Origin: RGIG8767 sp045531685
GTDB taxonomy: Bacteria; Bacillota; Clostridia; Lachnospirales; Lachnospiraceae
Assembly: GCA_045531685.1 (NCBI GenBank)
Contig: JAZSEL010000121.1
Location: 1 to 31,971 of the forward strand
Direction of reading: 5' to 3'
Length of the DNA: 31,971 nucleotides
Each line of letters starts with the position of its first letter. Position 1 is the first letter of the stretch. Below the pieces are notes generated by a model. The model was not told where the DNA came from, did not search any database, and saw only the letters and a program-made list of their open reading frames with translations. Below, piece by piece: positions 15,110 through 22,889 of the stretch. The translations under genes and the position numbers were made by a program.

Positions 15110-16144
15110 TTATTTTATTTCCTTTTTCAAACCGGAAATACCGTATTCTGTATTTTCATCTTCGTAAATCCAGGCATAATTATCATCGCCCTTGCTGTCA
15201 CTCCACTCCATGCGCTCCCATACTTTTCTTCTGCCCATGGCACTGTATGTTTTGTCAATGTATTGGAAAACCCCTTTTTCCGCTTTGGCTTTCCAATCGG
15301 TAGTATTATTTTCCCCTTCAATGGACATAATGTAGAGCTCACCGTCATAATAACCGTCTACGAAATTACCGATGACATTATTAATAATATAGTCACCTTC
15401 CATAATATCATAATCATAGGTAACATGCTCCTGACCTTCCCCATTCGGATAATCATTCAGCCAGCTACCGTTATAGATATGCTCAATAACACCCGGCACT
15501 CCGTTTAAGCTTCCGGTTTTATCCGGATAAATCTTCCAATACATACCTTCTCCGCTGCGCTTACCGCTTTTCCATTCTCCGAAGTAATACGCATTGCCCT
15601 CGTATATGGCAAGACCTTTTCCGTTTGGATTGCCCTTACTGTCCTTTTCCCCGCAATAATAGAAGCTGTTGGTTCCTTCCAATTCATTGGTTAAGGTTCT
15701 GACACGCGGTAAATGAATCAAATCATCCACTGCCTCTAATTTGTATTCATCCCAATAGGCATAGATTTCTTCCATCTGCCACATTTCATCTCCGGTGTAT
15801 TCCTTGTACCGGGGCTCCGTATGGTACTTACTCGGTTCCTTTGGATAAATGGCAAGATTGGCCTTTGCTTCTGCAATCGCAAGTTCATCCTCAGACACAT
15901 TGTCTGTTTCTTCAGCCAGGGCAATGACTGCCTGTGCATCCTTATTATCCGCGATTGCCGTTTCCTCATTAGCCGCCTCTTGTTCTGCGGTTTCTTCAAT
16001 CTGTAACTCTTCCACAACCGCTTTCCGATTCGCCTTCTCATCCTTTGGAAGCTCACGCTTTATGATTAAAACAATTGCCAAAATACTTAATACTATTAAA
16101 GCAATCAAGCCGATAATAATCTCTTTATTCTTTATATCCTTCAT
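15110..16144 (-). CDS. Membrane-anchored MORN-repeat protein
   Basis: From the ATG at 16144, which has GAAGGAAG just before it (a better site than the start at 16174), the protein has 344 residues. A single hydrophobic segment at 9-28 after KNK suggests an N-terminal anchor with the rest outside. Residues 35-105 are Ala/Glu rich and probably helical. From about 160 come MORN-type repeats: NGKGLAIYEGNAYYFGEWK, SGKRSGEGMYW, YNGSWLNDYPNGEG, and a looser GNFVDGYYDGELYIM. MORN repeats bind lipids or proteins and are often cell-envelope modules in Clostridia. It leads the unit with NA37 and the Mbeg1-like hydrolase, 83 nt after the ATP-grasp gene. Function is unknown. Confidence 0.85.
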   Translation of the reverse strand: MKDIKNKEIIIGLIALIVLSILAIVLIIKRELPKDEKANRKAVVEELQIEETAEQEAANEETAIADNKDAQAVIALAEETDNVSEDELAIAEAKANLAIYPKEPSKYHTEPRYKEYTGDEMWQMEEIYAYWDEYKLEAVDDLIHLPRVRTLTNELEGTNSFYYCGEKDSKGNPNGKGLAIYEGNAYYFGEWKSGKRSGEGMYWKIYPDKTGSLNGVPGVIEHIYNGSWLNDYPNGEGQEHVTYDYDIMEGDYIINNVIGNFVDGYYDGELYIMSIEGENNTTDWKAKAEKGVFQYIDKTYSAMGRRKVWERMEWSDSKGDDNYAWIYEDENTEYGISGLKKEIK

Positions 16145-16177
16145 ATATCTTCCTTCACTTCGTACTTTTTTCATTTT

Positions 16178-16186
16178 ATCATAACA
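16178..16186 (-). promoter_or_regulatory. Possible extended -10 promoter of the MORN-NA37-Mbeg1 unit
   Basis: TGT directly followed by TATGAT on the minus strand fits an extended -10 element, about 33 nt upstream of the MORN start. No clear -35 box is present. Read-through from the ATP-grasp gene is the alternative, because no terminator separates them. Confidence 0.35.
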
Positions 16187-16227
16187 GTAATGGGAAAAGG
16201 ATTTCTTGCAACAATCTTAGGATTTTC

Positions 16228-17571
16228 TTAATTCCGCTCAAAAAGACCTACTGTTGCAATATCATTTTCATCGTATTCGCTGGAAATAATCTCTTTCTTA
16301 GACTGTCTGGAGTATACTCCTGCAAATTTACCGTTGTATACATATAAGCCCGTTAAATTACTGTACTTCTTAAGTGTATCGTTCTTCTTGTGAAAGTCAA
16401 TATTATATGTCTGATACGGCATGATAAACCGCTGCATAATATAATTCTTATTCTTATTTTCTTCTACTGCTTTTTCCCATTCTTCCTGCGGGCAGCTGAC
16501 CCCTGCAAAAATGCCTCTGGCACCGTAAGAATTCTTTGGCTTAATAATCCACTTTTCTTTCTTTGTTAAAATATCCGTTTTGCCAATGACTGAATCGGTC
16601 AACTCTTCCGTGTATGGAATATGCCTTTCAACAAAGGTATTTTCCCTTTCGGAAAGAAGCTCCTTTGTCATATCGTGACGTAAAATATAGAACAAAGACT
16701 TATCATGCACTACCTGGGTACAAAAACTTCCCATACAGCACACCTTAGCTTCTTTTACTGCCTCTAAAAAGTCTGCCACCTGCTCCTTCCTATCACAAAT
16801 ATCGGAAGTAACTGCCCTACGGTAAATCAAATCAATCACCATGCCATCTTGGGTGCATAGTTTATCATTGATAAGGGTAAGCTCCCTCACATCGCATACC
16901 ACCGCCTTGCAGCCATACTTTTCAAAGCTTAATCGAAACTGTTGGAATTCTTCCATGGAACAGCCCAGCTCCAGAAAATCCACGATTGCTACATTCGGTT
17001 TTTCTGTATGGAAAGGATAGGTTTTGTAATTTTCCAAAAAGGCTTCCACTAACGAATCAAACAATTCAAAGCCTTTTACCTCATATTCCTTGCTTAACTC
17101 TTTGTATAATGCTGTCTTTTCAAATGCAATACAAAGCTCCCTGTCCTCATTCATGGAACTGGAGCCATCCGTATTTAATTCACAGAAATGAAAATCCTCC
17201 GTCTCTTCGTTGTAAAAAATGTCCACGCGGCACACCGGCAACACATTTTCATACAAAGGGTCCTGTATAATCAGCTCCTCCACTTCCTTATCAAAACCGA
17301 ACAGACAGCGATACTTCGGATTTTCACGATAAGCCACGATGACCTTACGCATAATCCCCGCCATGGTTTCTGCAATTTCTTTGAAACGCGCCACCGTGGT
17401 TTCGTTTAAAAGCTTGGGAACGTATAAAGAATAAATCGTCTTACCTTTGTATTTGGCTGTTGAATGTTCCAAATACTCCAAAGCCTCCTTACCCGACTTC
17501 TCATGCTCTTCCCTGTTTTCACGGATATGCTTTGCATAAAATTGCTCTAATTCTGTAAGTTCCATTCCCAT
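16228..17571 (-). CDS. Circularly permuted ATP-grasp ligase, glutathionylspermidine-synthase-like
   Basis: A 447-residue protein. RVDIFYNEETEDFHFCELNT with DGSSSM (115-140) resembles the acidic Mg-ATP site of glutathionylspermidine-synthase-like enzymes, and WIIKPKNSYGARGI (341-354) is an ATP-grasp phosphate-binding loop placed late in the chain, as expected for circular permutation. Such enzymes join a carboxylate to an amine through an acyl phosphate. Its start overlaps the upstream glutamate-cysteine-ligase gene by 25 nt, indicating translational coupling and a shared pathway. AGAGGA precedes the ATG at 17571. A natural inference is that it extends the gamma-glutamyl product, in place of an ordinary GshB. 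No amidase domain (found in E. coli Gsp) is present. Substrates are unproven. Confidence 0.75.
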   Translation of the reverse strand: MGMELTELEQFYAKHIRENREEHEKSGKEALEYLEHSTAKYKGKTIYSLYVPKLLNETTVARFKEIAETMAGIMRKVIVAYRENPKYRCLFGFDKEVEELIIQDPLYENVLPVCRVDIFYNEETEDFHFCELNTDGSSSMNEDRELCIAFEKTALYKELSKEYEVKGFELFDSLVEAFLENYKTYPFHTEKPNVAIVDFLELGCSMEEFQQFRLSFEKYGCKAVVCDVRELTLINDKLCTQDGMVIDLIYRRAVTSDICDRKEQVADFLEAVKEAKVCCMGSFCTQVVHDKSLFYILRHDMTKELLSERENTFVERHIPYTEELTDSVIGKTDILTKKEKWIIKPKNSYGARGIFAGVSCPQEEWEKAVEENKNKNYIMQRFIMPYQTYNIDFHKKNDTLKKYSNLTGLYVYNGKFAGVYSRQSKKEIISSEYDENDIATVGLFERN

Positions 17572-18698
17572 AATCTACAATCCTCTAACCACTTATTCTC
17601 TGCTTCGGAAAGCTTATCTGCAATCCCCTGCACAAGACAGCGCATCTTGGCATCTGCCTTCCCTGTTTCAAATTCTTCTGAAAAAATCAATTGCTCCGTA
17701 TACGCAATATCCGCAAACAATCCTTTTACCACAATCACATAACAAAGCACTTTTTCCATTGGCATACTGTCAGCAAATCTAAGCTCCAAAAACTGCTTGG
17801 CACGAATCATAGGAAACACCATGGACATGGCATGCACCATTTCCTCCTCTGAAAACACCCTCTCACAGGCGATTTCCCCTATGGTTCTCTCATCGTAATA
17901 CTCATGGTCTCCCTCTTTATTCACAATTACCGGTGCCTGCATAACAAATTCCGCATAGGCATCAAATGACAGGGTACCATTCACTAAATAAGAAGCCACG
18001 TCCACCCGTCTGTTGTCCGTTCCGGACCAGATGGTATTACGAAGATTCTGTCCCTCATATAGTTCTCCCTCAAACACATGGGTATTGCTGAAAAAACATG
18101 CCAAAACATCCTTGAGATAATACGCAATCCGGTATTTTCTCATGAAATCCTCTTCGCTGTAATAATCAATGGATATTTGGGTGGACGCCGTTCCCCGCAT
18201 CATTCTCCGTCCCCATGGTCCGACTTTTTGAAAATACCGGTCCATATACTCGTATCGTTTCTTCGGAAGGAGTCCCAAATCATTCACACAAGACTTAGGC
18301 TGATAGCCCACTGTCACCATTTCATAAGCATACTTTTGCAGAATAGGGACCATTTCCCGGTAAAAATCCTGATAGATTTCTCCGATACGGAACACATCCG
18401 TCTGCGGAGAAATACTTACCTCCAATTGGGCACCCGGCTCTAAGGACAGGGCAATTTCTTCCCTGGCAAGTGCTATCAGATGTCCCTGACTGTACACACT
18501 CTCCTTATAATGAGGCGCAAGCTCCTTAAGGATTGCCTCTACACCACCGTCTCCTTCAAACAAGACCGCTTCCTTGGAGTCTGCACGGACAATAAAATGC
18601 TCCAATTCCACACCGAAATGCAGGGGCATGTCTGCCGGTTTGCAGCCTTCCTGCAAATATTTAATTATTCTCTCTTTATTTTCTGAAAAACAATTCAT
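17547..18698 (-). CDS. Glutamate-cysteine ligase family protein (plant/alphaproteobacterial type, GCS2)
   Basis: A 383-residue protein with the pattern of GCS2-type gamma-glutamyl ligases: FGVELEHFIV (28-37), SLEPGAQLEVS (85-95), LLPKKRYEYMDRYFQKVG (143-160), GTASTQISIDYYSEEDFMRK (169-188) and IWSGTDNRRV (223-232). These enzymes form the gamma-glutamyl amide bond, usually of glutamate with cysteine, using ATP. It is somewhat shorter than plant and alphaproteobacterial GshA (about 440-460), and similar to the EgtA size range. Glutathione genes are uncommon in Clostridia, and those that have them usually carry the fused GshF, which this is not. It begins 6 nt after the phosphoesterase gene and overlaps the ATP-grasp gene. 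The amine substrate could be cysteine or another amino acid. Confidence 0.85.
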   Translation of the reverse strand: MNCFSENKERIIKYLQEGCKPADMPLHFGVELEHFIVRADSKEAVLFEGDGGVEAILKELAPHYKESVYSQGHLIALAREEIALSLEPGAQLEVSISPQTDVFRIGEIYQDFYREMVPILQKYAYEMVTVGYQPKSCVNDLGLLPKKRYEYMDRYFQKVGPWGRRMMRGTASTQISIDYYSEEDFMRKYRIAYYLKDVLACFFSNTHVFEGELYEGQNLRNTIWSGTDNRRVDVASYLVNGTLSFDAYAEFVMQAPVIVNKEGDHEYYDERTIGEIACERVFSEEEMVHAMSMVFPMIRAKQFLELRFADSMPMEKVLCYVIVVKGLFADIAYTEQLIFSEEFETGKADAKMRCLVQGIADKLSEAENKWLEDCRLWEWNLQN

Positions 18699-18704
18699 TT
18701 CCTA

Positions 18705-20132
18705 CTAATCAATCCATATTTCCTGCGGATTTTCGTGTTCCAAATCCGTGACGGATACCTTAAAATCCTTTTCTACATATTCTATCATACTGATTAACTC
18801 AGACTCTTTTGCTTCGTAAATCACATTTCCGTCCAAATCGTACACTACATTTTCTTTCAGATACCGCACGCTGTCATACTCATCCTGTATCCAGCATAAG
18901 GTGCTTCCCTGCTCCTGAAATACAAAAGCCTTCTTGGTAAAATCGTAAATAAGCATGGCATTACTAGTTTCATCAATTCTTCCAAGAATATACAACTGTT
19001 CATTTGTAATCGGAAGCAATTCGGAAACCGAAGATAACTCCGGTTCTATCTCTTTAAGATCAAACTGCTTATTATCAACCGTCAGCATGAATTTGTCACA
19101 GAAATACTGATATACCCCCGTAAGGTTTACTTTCATCACACTGCCCTTAAATGCCGCATCCGACACAAGCTGCACCGTCGTATCTGACAATCCCTCCTGA
19201 TACGGGAAATGGATATGTCCTGCCAAAACCGCTTTAATCGGTGATTCTTCGTCATGGGTCTTATACCAAAGGTCCGTAGAAGCCTCATTCGGTGCAATTC
19301 CCCCATGTACCTGCATTCCCAGGGTTACAGGATTGCCCCAGCTTTTAGCCGCTTCTGCAATGAGATTTTCGGTAGAAAACGGTACATGCTGTAAAAGCAC
19401 AATTGGTTTTTCCTTTTCATAAGCCATCTCTACCAATTCCAAGGCTTCTGCCGCCACCTGATTGGAGCTGTTATCGATGGCCAAAACAACCATATCCGAA
19501 AATTCAATCAATCCTGCATAACTATTGCCCATAGCCGCAAGGACCGTCATGGATGAAACATCCGCAAAGTGATTAAACAGATACCCGTCAAACAAAGGAC
19601 GATATTTCTCACTTCCTTCCGGAGTCATATATTCCCACGGGAATGTCCAGTCATGATTGCCCATGGCAAACACATAAGGAACTGTCAGGGCATCCAGGTT
19701 CTCCTGCAAAAATGCAAGATTGGCTTCTGACGGGAAATCCAGAATATCTCCCCCAAACAAAATCAAATCCGGCTGTTTCTCATTAGCCTCTTTCACAAAA
19801 GCAGATAAAATGGCATCCGAAGACACCCCTGCTTCATTTGTAAATACAGGTGCCCGTTCCTTTGCATATTGGATAATCTCGTCAGACTCATCCTCATTAA
19901 CAAGAGTCATATGTAAATCCGACATAACCCAGACTTCGTAATCCTGCTGTAAACCCGGAATGGTAATGCTGTTTTCCTCCCATTGGAGGATATCCGCGTC
20001 AATCTCTGCCGCCACTTCCTGCGATTTTTCAACCATTGTCTCTGTTTCTGTTCCTGTTTCCTCTATTACCTCTGTTTGCCCACAGCCGGTCAGTACCAAA
20101 ACTGTCAGCAGACATAATAACCACTTTTTCAT
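18705..20132 (-). CDS. Lipoprotein metallophosphoesterase
   Basis: A 475-residue calcineurin-like phosphoesterase. The N-terminus MKKWLLCLLTVLVLTGCG is a lipoprotein signal with Cys17 as the lipidation site, so the enzyme should be on the outside of the membrane. All metal motifs are present: SDLH (D72, H74), GGD (D129), GNHD (N159, H160), H249 in LQHVPF and GHIH (H306, H308). A C-terminal region of about 130 residues after 340 is beta rich and lacks a family match that I know. The gene starts 28 nt after the AraC regulator (GGAAGGG ribosome site) and is 6 nt ahead of the gamma-glutamyl ligase gene. Its substrate is unknown; a secreted phosphodiester or a role in the pathway of its neighbours are both possible. 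Confidence 0.9.
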   Translation of the reverse strand: MKKWLLCLLTVLVLTGCGQTEVIEETGTETETMVEKSQEVAAEIDADILQWEENSITIPGLQQDYEVWVMSDLHMTLVNEDESDEIIQYAKERAPVFTNEAGVSSDAILSAFVKEANEKQPDLILFGGDILDFPSEANLAFLQENLDALTVPYVFAMGNHDWTFPWEYMTPEGSEKYRPLFDGYLFNHFADVSSMTVLAAMGNSYAGLIEFSDMVVLAIDNSSNQVAAEALELVEMAYEKEKPIVLLQHVPFSTENLIAEAAKSWGNPVTLGMQVHGGIAPNEASTDLWYKTHDEESPIKAVLAGHIHFPYQEGLSDTTVQLVSDAAFKGSVMKVNLTGVYQYFCDKFMLTVDNKQFDLKEIEPELSSVSELLPITNEQLYILGRIDETSNAMLIYDFTKKAFVFQEQGSTLCWIQDEYDSVRYLKENVVYDLDGNVIYEAKESELISMIEYVEKDFKVSVTDLEHENPQEIWID

Positions 20133-20160
20133 ATCTTATTCCCTTCCGTATTGCCATATA

Positions 20161-21063
20161 CTATTCCAACCGGTTTTTCTTCCGGTATTCGGACGGAGTC
20201 ATTCCCCGCAATTCCCGGAACACCTTGGTAAAATAACTGGTTCCGGAAAAACCGCAATTGTATCCGATTTCCGAAATGCTCTGATTGGAATTACGCAAAT
20301 ACTCCGACGCCTTTCTGACACGGTATTCCATCAGATAGTGAAACGGCGTCATATTCAATATCTCACTAAAACAACGCAGACATTCCCTTTTACTGATATT
20401 GGCGGCTTCCGCAATCTGCTCTAAGGTAAGCTTATCCGCGTAATTTTTGTGGATGTATATCATCATATATTTTACACGTTCTTCTTTTAACGCATTGGTC
20501 TTTTTGTTATCCCCAATCTTATCCCTAGCCGCCTCATACAAAAACAGCCAGATATCGGAAAAATCGTTCCGCGCCATCATTTCATACCCAAATACTTCCT
20601 GCTCCGTCATATCGTAGGCATGCTGTATTTTCATGGCAAGCTCCCTGTCTGTAAGTATCTCCTTCTTAAAAATATAACTGTTAAACTCCTGACATTCCAC
20701 CAGGGGAAGGACATACTGCTGGGTAAACACACTTTGGTACTGCCCTGCTATAATATTGGGATTAAATACATGATTGACCGTACTTACCCGCCCCTCAGAA
20801 GCCGGCTCCTTATAATGAAGCACATTGGAGTTAATAAACATACCGTCTCCTGCTTCAATGAAATATTCTTCATTATTTACCAGTACGCGGACCGTTCCCT
20901 CCAAAACGAGAGTCAATTCTATCTCCGGGTGCCAATGCCACGGCACCTTCCCATCCGGATGCAAATCAAACTGTTCATAACAGGTATAACAGTTGTATTG
21001 TTCCGAAATATACGGTATGGCTTCCTGTAAATCATTATCAATAATCAGTTTTGTTGCTATCAT
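20161..21063 (-). CDS. AraC-family transcriptional regulator with N-terminal cupin
   Basis: A 300-residue regulator. An N-terminal cupin sensing domain contains WHWHPEIELTLVLEG (42-56) and GDGMFINSNVLHY (72-84). The C-terminus (about 200-297) has the two AraC helix-turn-helix motifs: LTLEQIAEAANISKRECLRCF and SISEIGYNCGFSGTSYFTKVF, ending MTPSEYRKK. It has its own promoter at 21114-21143 and AAGGA before the ATG. Because it is the first gene of the run AraC, phosphoesterase, gamma-glutamyl ligase, ATP-grasp with gaps of 28, 6 and -25 nt, it probably controls that operon. The inducer is not evident; AraC proteins of this shape usually sense small sugars or related molecules. Confidence 0.92.
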   Translation of the reverse strand: MIATKLIIDNDLQEAIPYISEQYNCYTCYEQFDLHPDGKVPWHWHPEIELTLVLEGTVRVLVNNEEYFIEAGDGMFINSNVLHYKEPASEGRVSTVNHVFNPNIIAGQYQSVFTQQYVLPLVECQEFNSYIFKKEILTDRELAMKIQHAYDMTEQEVFGYEMMARNDFSDIWLFLYEAARDKIGDNKKTNALKEERVKYMMIYIHKNYADKLTLEQIAEAANISKRECLRCFSEILNMTPFHYLMEYRVRKASEYLRNSNQSISEIGYNCGFSGTSYFTKVFRELRGMTPSEYRKKNRLE

Positions 21064-21113
21064 AATACATCCTTGGCGTTATAGTTATACTTTATGGCGC
21101 TATTCATGCTTAC

Positions 21114-21143
21114 ATTATAATCAAATTCCCCATATAATTACAA
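21114..21143 (-). promoter_or_regulatory. Promoter of the AraC-led operon
   Basis: TTGTAA (21143-21138), an 18-nt spacer and a perfect TATAAT (21119-21114) on the minus strand, with the start codon about 50 nt downstream. The -35 box is weak, as expected if an activator is needed. Confidence 0.6.
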
Positions 21144-21197
21144 CCATAAACTATTTGCAAATGATAACCGACGAATTTGCAATATTCTTTTTTCCCC

Positions 21198-21233
21198 ATA
21201 AGCCCTGCTGTCTGAAAAGGTAGCAGGGCTTAT
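21198..21233. repeat. 12-bp inverted repeat upstream of the AraC promoter
   Basis: ATAAGCCCTGCT (21198-21209) pairs perfectly with AGCAGGGCTTAT (21222-21233) around 12 nt. On the minus strand it is followed by GGGG and A residues, not T, so it is not a terminator in that direction. On the plus strand a loose T-rich stretch follows, but no plus-strand gene exists. Role unknown. Confidence 0.5.
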
Positions 21234-21283
21234 TGTTTGTACTTCTTTTTAAACCCCTTCCTACCACCGTAAATTTTCCCAGT

Positions 21284-21321
21284 AAAAAAGCCGTGTCGCA
21301 GGCAAATCCATACGACACGGC
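21284..21321 (-). terminator. Terminator after the PurF-like gene
   Basis: GCCGTGTCG (21290-21298) pairs with CGACACGGC (21313-21321) and is followed on the minus strand by six T residues. It lies 7 nt past the stop codon and isolates the AraC operon from the PurF-like gene. Confidence 0.92.
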
Positions 21322-21327
21322 ATATTT

Positions 21328-22734
21328 TTATTCTTTTCCGTCAAAACAATAAGTACATAATTTACAAGCAGGTAAACCGATAGCCTTAATCATATCATCC
21401 AAACGGTGGTAACGTAAGGTTGTAAAGTTAAGACGCTTGCGGATTTCTTCTACCATTTCCTTATAGCACTGACTATCCGGGTTAGCGTATTCCTGTAATC
21501 TTTCCTTGGAAACATTATCCCCTTCTCTTTCTCTGATAATTCTTCTGGTAATCAAATCCATCTCGGAAGAAGAACGGGAGAAATTCAGGTACTTACATCC
21601 AAACATAATTGGTGGGCAGGCAGGACGGATATGCACTTCCTTCGCTCCACTGCTGTATAAAAATTCTGTTGTCTCACCAAGCTGTGTACCACGGACAATG
21701 GAGTCATCAATCATCAAAAGTTTTTTATCGTGAATCAATTCCTGAACAGGAATCAATTTCATCTTGGCAATCAAATTACGCTGCGCCTGACTTGTCGGCA
21801 TAAAGGAACGCGGCCAGGTAGGCGTATACTTGATAAACGGTCTGGAGAAGGTAACTCCTGACTCATTGGAATATCCGATAGCATGAGGCACTCCCGAATC
21901 CGGCACACCGGATACACTGTCAGGCTTCACATCATCGCGCTGTGCAAGCAATTTACCGCACTCATAACGCATTTTTTCAACGTTAACGCCTTCATAGGTA
22001 GAGGTTGGATAACCGTAATATACCCAAAGGAAGGAGCAAATCTTCATTTCATCCCCCGGTTCTAAGAGGGTTTCACAGCTGTCTGCTGTAAAATATACGA
22101 TTTCTCCCGGACCAAGTTCTTTGTATTTTTCATATCCAAGATTTAAATATGCAAAGCTTTCAAAAGAAGCACAGAACGCGCCTTCTTTTTTCGCAATAAT
22201 AACAGGTGTACGACCTAAGATATCACGTCCGGCGTAAATTCCCTCCGGAGTCATAATCATAATAGTCATGGAACCGTCTACTTTTTCCTGTGCAAAATGA
22301 ATTCCTTCTGCAAAGGACTCTTTACGGTTTACCAATGCGGCAACTAATTCCGTAGGGTTAACAGCACTTCCGCTCATTGCCATAAACTGTGTATGACCGG
22401 ACTCGTAACAATCCTGCACAAGCTCTTCTAAATTATTAATCTTACCGATTGTAGTAATGGCATAATTACCAAGATGGGAATTAACAAGCAATGGCTGTGG
22501 TTCATAATCCGAAATACAACCGATTCCGATGTTACCGTTCAATTCTTCCACGTCACGTTCAAATTTGGTACGGAACGGGGAATTGGAAATATTATGGATA
22601 GCACGGTCAAATCCGGTATCTCCATATGTTACCATACCTGCACGTCTGGTTCCTAAATGGGAATGATAGTCAGTCCCAAAAAACACATCCCAAACACAGG
22701 ATTCTTTCGATGCTACTCCAAAAAAGCCACTCAT
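21328..22734 (-). CDS. PurF-like amidophosphoribosyltransferase paralogue lacking the catalytic cysteine
   Basis: The start at 22734 has a perfect AAGGAGA, giving 468 residues, close to the length of PurF. PurF matures to an N-terminal Cys that hydrolyses glutamine; here the protein begins MSGFFGV, with Ser at that position, and the usual HRGQ-type glutamine site reads LGTRRAGM. The PRPP-binding part is intact: GVPDSGVPHAIGY (276-288) and MIDDSIVRGTQ (341-351). Cysteines that match the iron-sulfur ligands of Bacillus PurF are also kept: C233, C380 and the C-terminal C457/C460/C463 cluster. I infer an ammonia-dependent enzyme or a different phosphoribosyl reaction. It has its own promoter and terminator and no purine genes nearby, so a canonical purF is expected elsewhere. 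Confidence 0.85.
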   Translation of the reverse strand: MSGFFGVASKESCVWDVFFGTDYHSHLGTRRAGMVTYGDTGFDRAIHNISNSPFRTKFERDVEELNGNIGIGCISDYEPQPLLVNSHLGNYAITTIGKINNLEELVQDCYESGHTQFMAMSGSAVNPTELVAALVNRKESFAEGIHFAQEKVDGSMTIMIMTPEGIYAGRDILGRTPVIIAKKEGAFCASFESFAYLNLGYEKYKELGPGEIVYFTADSCETLLEPGDEMKICSFLWVYYGYPTSTYEGVNVEKMRYECGKLLAQRDDVKPDSVSGVPDSGVPHAIGYSNESGVTFSRPFIKYTPTWPRSFMPTSQAQRNLIAKMKLIPVQELIHDKKLLMIDDSIVRGTQLGETTEFLYSSGAKEVHIRPACPPIMFGCKYLNFSRSSSEMDLITRRIIREREGDNVSKERLQEYANPDSQCYKEMVEEIRKRLNFTTLRYHRLDDMIKAIGLPACKLCTYCFDGKE

Positions 22735-22801
22735 GCCAATCTCCTTATCATGCATTACCTCGATTTAAACACAGCTTTCGTTATTGAAAACCACATTTTT
22801 T

Positions 22802-22830
22802 ATACTAATACACCCAATTGGATACGTCAA
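22802..22830 (-). promoter_or_regulatory. Promoter of the PurF-like gene
   Basis: TTGACG (22830-22825), a 17-nt spacer and TAGTAT (22807-22802) on the minus strand. This leaves an unusually long leader of about 60 nt before the start at 22734, in which I see no clear riboswitch. Confidence 0.65.
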
Positions 22831-22889
22831 TCCGATTAGTTTTCAATATTTTCCCTTTTTTACAGAAAATTTTGTGCAATTAGGACAGA

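Noticed and set aside
14846..15508. 220-codon plus-strand frame with hydrophobic stretches
   Set aside because: It spans the NA37 and MORN genes on the other strand. Its apparent membrane segments come from the reverse complement of charged codons.
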